Below are positions 5,239-9,137 of a stretch of 9,137 bases of DNA, in pieces. The DNA is from Candidatus Peribacteria bacterium. GTDB lineage: Bacteria; Patescibacteriota; Gracilibacteria; Peribacterales; Peribacteraceae. Both the position numbers and the translations under genes were made by a program. Location: contig CAINWJ010000007.1 in NCBI GenBank assembly GCA_903854455.1, positions 1-9,137 on the forward strand, read 5' to 3'. Numbering within the stretch: the first letter of the stretch is position 1; each line of letters opens with the position of its first letter. The notes under the pieces were generated by a model. The model worked only from the letters and a program-made list of their open reading frames with translations, did not search any database and was not told the origin of the DNA.

Positions 5239-6809
5239 TGACTGTCATCGCCGCCGGGCTTGGGCTCACTGCAGCGTTCTCGCCGCTGCTGACGCTCATG
5301 AGACTGTGGCAAATCAAAGAGTGGAGGTGGGACAGACTCATCGAGCACCTGAAGCGTGAAGGTGTGCTGATGCAACTCTTCGGAGGCACGCGCTCACTCA
5401 TCCTCTTCTTCTGGGGAAGCGTAACTTTCGTCACCTTTCTGATCGGCGATGCCGGAATGATGGCATCACCACTCGGATTTGCTCTTCTCGTGCTTCTGGC
5501 GCTCACAACAATCATGCAAATCGGACTCAGGAAGCAGCAAACACCGAAATGGACGCTCAAGGCGATCGTGCTGACAAGTTGTTCGCTGATCTTAACGGTT
5601 ATCTTCACGGCACTGCTCTTCTCACTCCAATGGCATGGAGGACCGCTGCTCGGCTCATTGGTTCCCGCTGCCAGTCCGCTCATCGCCGCCTGCGCCTGGT
5701 TCGTCATGCGACCGCTCGACTACGTACTCAAGAAACGCGTGATGGACCGGGCAAAGCGTGCACGCGCTGATCATCCCAACCTGATCGTGATCGGCATCAC
5801 GGGCAGTGTGGGTAAAACCACAACCAAGGAATTGCTGGCGCACATCCTGCGACCACTCGGCGCCATCGCGACTCCCGAACACGTGAATACCGAGATGGGA
5901 GTTGCCGTGTGGCTTGCGAATATCCTGAGAAGGGAGCCACGCGATTCCAAGCGGATCATCATCGTAGAGATGGGCGCGTACCGCAAAGGAGAGATCGCGC
6001 TGCTCTGTGCCATCGCACAGCCGACCATCGGCATCATCACGTACATCGGTCACCAGCACATCTCGCTCTTCGGCAGCCGTGACGCCATCCGTGAGTCCAA
6101 GGGTGAATTGTTCGAAGCTCTGCCCTCTACAGGTCACGCCTTTGCGAACAAGGACAATGACGCCTGCGATGCACTGGTGAAGCTCTGCCGCTGTCCGGTC
6201 ACCACGGTCGGTACCGATGGCAGTGCCACGATCTCAGCAACAGACGTCGAGGAAACCGGGAAAGGCATCCGCTTCCAGTCGATGGAAACGATCTTCAATA
6301 TTCCCATTGCCGGAACGCATATCGTGGCAGGCGCGCTCCTGGCAATCGCGGTGGCAAAACACTTGGGACGCACTCCGTCGCAGATCGCCGAAGCACTCAA
6401 GAACTTCCGACCACTCCCTGGCACATTTGAGATCCGGGAAGAGCGGGGCATCACGATCCTCAACGATACGTACAACGCTAGTCCGGACGGCGTTCGCGCC
6501 GCCATCGATTGGGCAGCTCTGCAGCCGCAGGAAGAGAAGATTCTGCTGATCGAAGGGATCATCGAACTCGGGCAATTCGAGGAGGAGATCCACCTGGATC
6601 TGGCGATCCGCGCGTCCAAAGTTTTCAGCCGTGTCTTCGTCGCCGATCCGCACTTCCTGCCGTACTTCCAGAAAGGAGGATTTGATGAAAGAGCTCAGCT
6701 TGTTCCAGGTCATCCTTCGCCGGTTTCTGCCGGATCGCTCCTCGTGTGCCTGGGTCGTCTGCGACAATCCCAGATCAATCGATTCCGCGGATCGGTAGAT
6801 CCACACTGA
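5235..6809 (+). CDS. Membrane-anchored Mur ligase-like protein (MurF-related catalytic and C-terminal domains)
   Basis: Residues 1-160 hold about five membrane helices (near 3-24, 51-72, 78-98, 108-131, 137-158). A Mur ligase core follows: P-loop GITGSVGKTTT (187-197), Mg/ATP site VEMGA (244-248), GHQHISLFGS (272-281), the lysine that is carbamylated in MurF (K289 in ESKGELFEAL), and NDTYNASPDG (410-419) leading into the C-terminal domain with EEEIH (449-453). Mur ligases join an amino acid or dipeptide to a precursor carboxylate using ATP. The usual N-terminal UDP-binding domain of MurF is absent and replaced by membrane helices. The arginine of MurF's P-G-R motif is a threonine here (PGTFE, 395-399). 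The substrate may therefore be lipid-linked or not the classic one. The ATG overlaps the hydrolase stop (ATGA). Confidence 0.85.
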   Translation: MMTVIAAGLGLTAAFSPLLTLMRLWQIKEWRWDRLIEHLKREGVLMQLFGGTRSLILFFWGSVTFVTFLIGDAGMMASPLGFALLVLLALTTIMQIGLRKQQTPKWTLKAIVLTSCSLILTVIFTALLFSLQWHGGPLLGSLVPAASPLIAACAWFVMRPLDYVLKKRVMDRAKRARADHPNLIVIGITGSVGKTTTKELLAHILRPLGAIATPEHVNTEMGVAVWLANILRREPRDSKRIIIVEMGAYRKGEIALLCAIAQPTIGIITYIGHQHISLFGSRDAIRESKGELFEALPSTGHAFANKDNDACDALVKLCRCPVTTVGTDGSATISATDVEETGKGIRFQSMETIFNIPIAGTHIVAGALLAIAVAKHLGRTPSQIAEALKNFRPLPGTFEIREERGITILNDTYNASPDGVRAAIDWAALQPQEEKILLIEGIIELGQFEEEIHLDLAIRASKVFSRVFVADPHFLPYFQKGGFDERAQLVPGHPSPVSAGSLLVCLGRLRQSQINRFRGSVDPH

Positions 6810-6820
6810 GATATCGTTTC

Positions 6821-6856
6821 ATTCATTTTCAATTTACAATTTACAATTTTCCATTT
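6821..6856 (+). repeat. CAATTTACAATTTA word repeat filling the Mur-like/DegT gap
   Basis: The gap between the Mur-like stop (6809) and the next start (6855) is almost entirely built of AATTTACAATTTACAATTTT and flanking ATTTTC words. It occupies the place where a ribosome binding site would be and runs into the TTG start codon. Confidence 0.65.
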
Positions 6857-8093
6857 GTCCGCCCCCATCCACCACACCTTCGGCCCACATGTTGATCGCA
6901 GGTATCTTGGGTCAACACTCGCGCTGTCCTACCTGCCATGGCGGTATGTGAGGGGCAAAGCAAGCTACGAACTCAAGGAAGCGCTCAGGACAACATTCAA
7001 TGCTGAGCCGACGCTATTCGCCTCCGGTCGTCAGGGATTACTGGCACTCCTCAAGGCTCTGGATGTCCGTCCCGGTCACGAGATCATCGTGCAGGGCTAC
7101 ACCTGCGTCGTCGTGCCGAATGCGATCCATGCGGCTGGTGCCGTTCCGGTCTACGCGGACATCGATCGGGAGACACTCAATCTGACAAAAGAATCAGTGG
7201 AAGCCTGTCTGACGCCGAGGACGAAAGCCGTGATCTGCCAACACACCTTCGGCATTCCAGCCCCGGTGAGAGAATTGCGAGAATTGTGCACCAAGCATGG
7301 TATCGCGCTGATCGAAGATATGGCGCATGTCATTGCGGACAATCGCGGATCTGAGGGAATTGGAATGCATGGGGATTATCTGCTCCTGAGTTTCGGACGT
7401 GATAAAGCCATCTCGGGGATCGAAGGCGGAGCCATCCTGAGCCGAAATCCTGAGACCAGCCGGAAACTCAAGGAAATGGAGCGTACGGCGCTGCGCCGCA
7501 CATGGTGGGAAGTCGCCAGATTGCTGGAGTACCCCACCAGAATGCACAGCATCGTTCGACCACTCAGCGGCACGATCCTCTTCAAGCCGGCTCTCTGGAT
7601 CATGAATCGACTGGGACTGATCGCACCGGTTTTGACCATTGCGGAAAAGCAGGGTGCCATGTCTCCCCTCCTCTGGAAGATGCCGAATGTCTGCGCGGCA
7701 CTCGCACTGCGTGAATTCAAGCGCCTTGCGACAATCAATGATCGCCGTCGCACACTGACGGATTTCTTCCTGCGCTTCGGCGAAGAGCATGATTGGCCGA
7801 TCCTCAAAGGAATCACTCCCGGACTCGCACTCCAGAAGTTCCCGCTCTTCGTCCACGATGCGGAGAAGAAGAGGCAATTACTTAAGAAAGAGAACATCCA
7901 CCTGGATGACGGCTGGACCGGCTGCGTGATCTGTCCGGTGACCTGCAACCTGAACAATGCCGGATACCAGTGGGGCAGTGATCCAGAGGCCGAGAAAGCC
8001 TCCGAGCAGATCCTCTCACTCCCGACCCACCCGACCATGACGATGGCGCAGGCGCTGAAATTAGCAAAGAAAATAGATGCTTTATTCCTATAG
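6855..8093 (+). CDS. DegT/DnrJ/EryC1/StrS-type PLP-dependent aminotransferase (412 aa)
   Basis: Fold-type I features are in order. SGRQGLLALLKAL (57-69) forms the phosphate-binding start, and QGYTCVVVPNAI (80-91) and VYADIDRETLNL (99-110) follow. IEDMAH (153-158) carries the PLP-ring aspartate Asp155, SFGRDKAISGIEGG (179-192) the Schiff-base Lys184, and LSLPTHPTMT (388-397) is the typical C-terminal signature. Enzymes of this family usually transfer an amino group to nucleotide-linked keto sugars for surface glycans; some act on other substrates. Residues about 215-275 form an arginine/hydrophobic region longer than I expect between the domains. No in-frame ATG lies between the Mur-like stop and the conserved N-terminus, so TTG at 6855 is taken as the start. 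No Shine-Dalgarno exists. It sits 45 bases after the Mur-like gene. Confidence 0.88.
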   Translation: MSAPIHHTFGPHVDRRYLGSTLALSYLPWRYVRGKASYELKEALRTTFNAEPTLFASGRQGLLALLKALDVRPGHEIIVQGYTCVVVPNAIHAAGAVPVYADIDRETLNLTKESVEACLTPRTKAVICQHTFGIPAPVRELRELCTKHGIALIEDMAHVIADNRGSEGIGMHGDYLLLSFGRDKAISGIEGGAILSRNPETSRKLKEMERTALRRTWWEVARLLEYPTRMHSIVRPLSGTILFKPALWIMNRLGLIAPVLTIAEKQGAMSPLLWKMPNVCAALALREFKRLATINDRRRTLTDFFLRFGEEHDWPILKGITPGLALQKFPLFVHDAEKKRQLLKKENIHLDDGWTGCVICPVTCNLNNAGYQWGSDPEAEKASEQILSLPTHPTMTMAQALKLAKKIDALFL

Positions 8094-8110
8094 ACGAAGA
8101 AGTATTTTGT

Positions 8111-8180
8111 ATGCAGTATTCAGTATCCAGCAAAATTTCTACTCCCTAGATACTACATACCAAATACTGGATACTGGATA
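8111..8180. repeat. ACTGGATACTGGATA word repeat with inverted arms in the DegT/FemAB gap
   Basis: CAGTATCCAG (8121-8130) is inverted as CTGGATACTG (8167-8176), with further partial pairing outward. ATACTGGATACTGGATA is itself a direct stutter. The arms could form a hairpin of at least ten pairs between the DegT-like and FemAB-like genes. No T-run follows, so termination is doubtful. The remainder of the 97-base gap (8094-8190) shows no promoter or ribosome binding site. Confidence 0.6.
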
Positions 8181-8190
8181 CCACTGACCT

Positions 8191-9137
8191 ATGACCGTTT
8201 CCGAAGCCACAAACCCGGCCATCTGGGACGCCTTCCTGTCCCACCAGCGCTTCCGCCCCTTCCTCCAGAGCTGGACGATGGGTGAGGTCTACCGCGAGAT
8301 CGGCCAGCCACCCGTCCGGTTGATCGCGGAAGAGAACGGGGAGATCCAAGCTATCTGCTTCGGACACATCGTGGATGCTAAGCGCGGGAGGCACCTGAGT
8401 GTGCCGTATGGCCCGGTTATGGAGGGTCAGGGTGAGGGTCAGGATGGAAATCATGAGACCCTCCAACTATTACTTGAGGAATTGAAGCGCATTGCAAAAA
8501 GCGAAGGCTGCTCCTTTATCCGCCTCAGTCCTTTCTGGCCCATTATCGTTTCCCTGACCCCGACCCTCACGCCGACCTTTCGTTCCGTCCCCTCCCCTCT
8601 CCACCTCCTCGCTGAGCAGATTTGGTATTTGCCGCTCGTGACACCTGATCCCTGGAATAACATCCAGCTGACCGCTGACCGCAGTCCGCTGACCGCTGAT
8701 CAAATCCTCATGCAGATGCGCAAAACCACCCGCAACTTGATTCGCCGTGCCGAGCGTGACGGTGTCGAAGTCGCTGCCTCATCCGATCCGGTTGCTGATC
8801 TGGAATCATTCATCACGCTGCACGATGAAACGCGCAAGCGTCACGGTTTCACGCCATACACCAATGCCTTCTTCCGTGCCCAGGTGAAGCACTTCGCTGC
8901 CAAGAATCAATGCACCGTCTATCTCGCCAGACATCAGGGGCAAATCCTTGCGACCTCCATCCACATGCACGCCTTCGGCGAAACCAGCTACCACCACGGA
9001 GCCTCCGTGCAATCGAAAGTTCCGGCGAGCTACCTGCTCCAGTGGCGGGCGATTCAGGATGCAATGAAACGAGGTGATCATGTGTATAACTTTTGGGGGA
9101 TAGCACCCCTCACCCCCATCCCTAACCCTTCCCCCAC
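8191..9137 (+). CDS. FemAB/FemX-like aminoacyl transferase, peptidoglycan bridge type (partial, 3' end outside window)
   Basis: 315 codons are visible before the window ends. Family hallmarks are LSVPYGPV (69-76), ELKRIAKSEGCSFIRLSPF (97-115), the basic helix MRKTTRNLIRRAERDGVEV (176-194), and YHHGASVQSKVPASYLLQWRAIQDAMKRGDHVYNFWGIAP (267-306). FemAB proteins are GNAT-fold enzymes that move an amino acid from aminoacyl-tRNA to the peptide of lipid II or a related acceptor, in the cytoplasm at the membrane. Four stretches look foreign: EGQGEGQ (78-84), SLTPTLTPT (121-129), QLTADRSPLTAD (159-170) and PLTPIPNPSP (306-315). Each is encoded by a different stuttering DNA word, and all keep the frame. 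No Shine-Dalgarno precedes the ATG. It is fourth in the hydrolase-Mur-DegT run. Confidence 0.88.
   Translation, partial: MTVSEATNPAIWDAFLSHQRFRPFLQSWTMGEVYREIGQPPVRLIAEENGEIQAICFGHIVDAKRGRHLSVPYGPVMEGQGEGQDGNHETLQLLLEELKRIAKSEGCSFIRLSPFWPIIVSLTPTLTPTFRSVPSPLHLLAEQIWYLPLVTPDPWNNIQLTADRSPLTADQILMQMRKTTRNLIRRAERDGVEVAASSDPVADLESFITLHDETRKRHGFTPYTNAFFRAQVKHFAAKNQCTVYLARHQGQILATSIHMHAFGETSYHHGASVQSKVPASYLLQWRAIQDAMKRGDHVYNFWGIAPLTPIPNPSP
8422..8443 (+). repeat. GGGTCAGGGT word repeat in the FemAB-like gene (insert 1)
   Basis: GAGGGTCAGGGT followed by GAGGGTCAGG encodes EGQGEGQ between the PYGPV strand and the next helix. It is the same word as in the hydrolase gene at 4673-4699. Confidence 0.7.
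8552..8577 (-). repeat. GGGTCAGGG-related word repeat, inverted, in the FemAB-like gene (insert 2)
   Basis: CCCTGACCCCGACCCTCACG is close to the reverse complement of the insert 1 word and encodes LTPTLTPT. A pyrimidine-rich stretch (8585-8609) follows directly. Confidence 0.6.
8667..8700 (+). repeat. GCTGACCGCTGACC word repeat in the FemAB-like gene (insert 3)
   Basis: GCTGACCGCTGACCGCAGTC is followed by CGCTGACCGCTGA: four copies of GCTGACC/GCTGAT in 34 bases. It encodes QLTADRSPLTAD just before the conserved MRKTTRN helix. Confidence 0.7.
9104..9137 (+). repeat. CCCCTCACCCCC word repeat in the FemAB-like gene (insert 4, cut by window end)
   Basis: A C-rich stutter (CACCCCTCACCCCCATCC, then CTAACCCTTCCCCC) begins immediately after the conserved FWGIA and runs to the end of the window. 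It encodes PLTPIPNPSP where the family would continue into its last domain. Confidence 0.55.

Noticed and set aside
5009..5707. 232-codon minus-strand frame across the hydrolase/Mur-like junction
   Set aside because: It is antisense to two genes with clear catalytic motifs and has no recognisable pattern itself.
6668..6801. AAAGGAGG followed five bases later by ATG inside the Mur-like gene, opening a 40-codon frame
   Set aside because: It is the best Shine-Dalgarno of the window, but the main frame continues with expected C-terminal Mur ligase sequence and the small product has no protein-like features; probably coincidence.
4483..6809. UGA recoded as glycine, as in Gracilibacteria/SR1
   Set aside because: UGA stands at the natural ends of the hydrolase and Mur-like genes and never interrupts a conserved frame.
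7194..7877. 227-codon minus-strand frame within the DegT-like gene
   Set aside because: It is a shadow of the strongly conserved aminotransferase frame.

Overview
The window most likely comes from a Candidate Phyla Radiation (Patescibacteria) genome, perhaps of the Peribacteria/Peregrinibacteria type. This is inferred from several things together: dense short genes, almost no Shine-Dalgarno sequences, a membrane-anchored Mur ligase-like protein next to a FemAB-like protein, GC near 50 %, and many short word-like and palindromic repeats. TGA works as a stop here (hydrolase and Mur-like genes), so the UGA-glycine code of Gracilibacteria/SR1 does not apply. No taxonomic marker gene is present, so the assignment stays tentative.

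Layout. 1-2621 holds four membrane proteins that I do not recognise: one leftward and cut by the window edge (1-597), two rightward and probably co-transcribed (751-1149, 1181-2185), and one small leftward protein (2358-2621). 2622-3112 is a repeat-rich RNA region. It contains one intact tRNA-Met(CAT) on the minus strand (2808-2883). Downstream of it lie copies of a palindromic element built on CCACGTAAAA; one of them pairs with the tRNA's own CCA end. Upstream lie two further copies of the tRNA 5' end, exactly 89 bp apart, each joined to a hairpin-forming sequence at the D arm. 3113-4300 carries an EamA-type (DMT) transporter and a 56-residue unknown protein, both leftward, with two strong hairpins between them. 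4301-4482 is a divergent control region with a palindromic repeat and two TATACT boxes.

4483-9137 is a rightward run of four genes: an alpha/beta hydrolase, a membrane-anchored Mur ligase-like protein (start overlapping the hydrolase stop as ATGA), a DegT/StrS-type PLP aminotransferase, and a FemAB-like aminoacyl transferase that runs off the window. FemAB proteins add amino acids to peptidoglycan peptides, Mur ligases form amide bonds on cell-wall precursors, and DegT enzymes make amino sugars. The set therefore reads as a cell-envelope modification module. That is an inference from family membership and gene order; no substrate can be read from the sequence.

The most unusual aspect is the repeats. 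Short stuttering words of several unrelated kinds (GGGTCAGGGT, GCTGACC, CAATTTACAATTTA, AAACTAGTAAACC, ACTGGATACTGGATA, CCCCTCACCCCC) sit both between genes and inside them. The FemAB-like gene carries four and the hydrolase two, all in frame and at likely surface loops. With the tRNA-derived array, this suggests a genome in which short sequence words repeatedly expand or insert.
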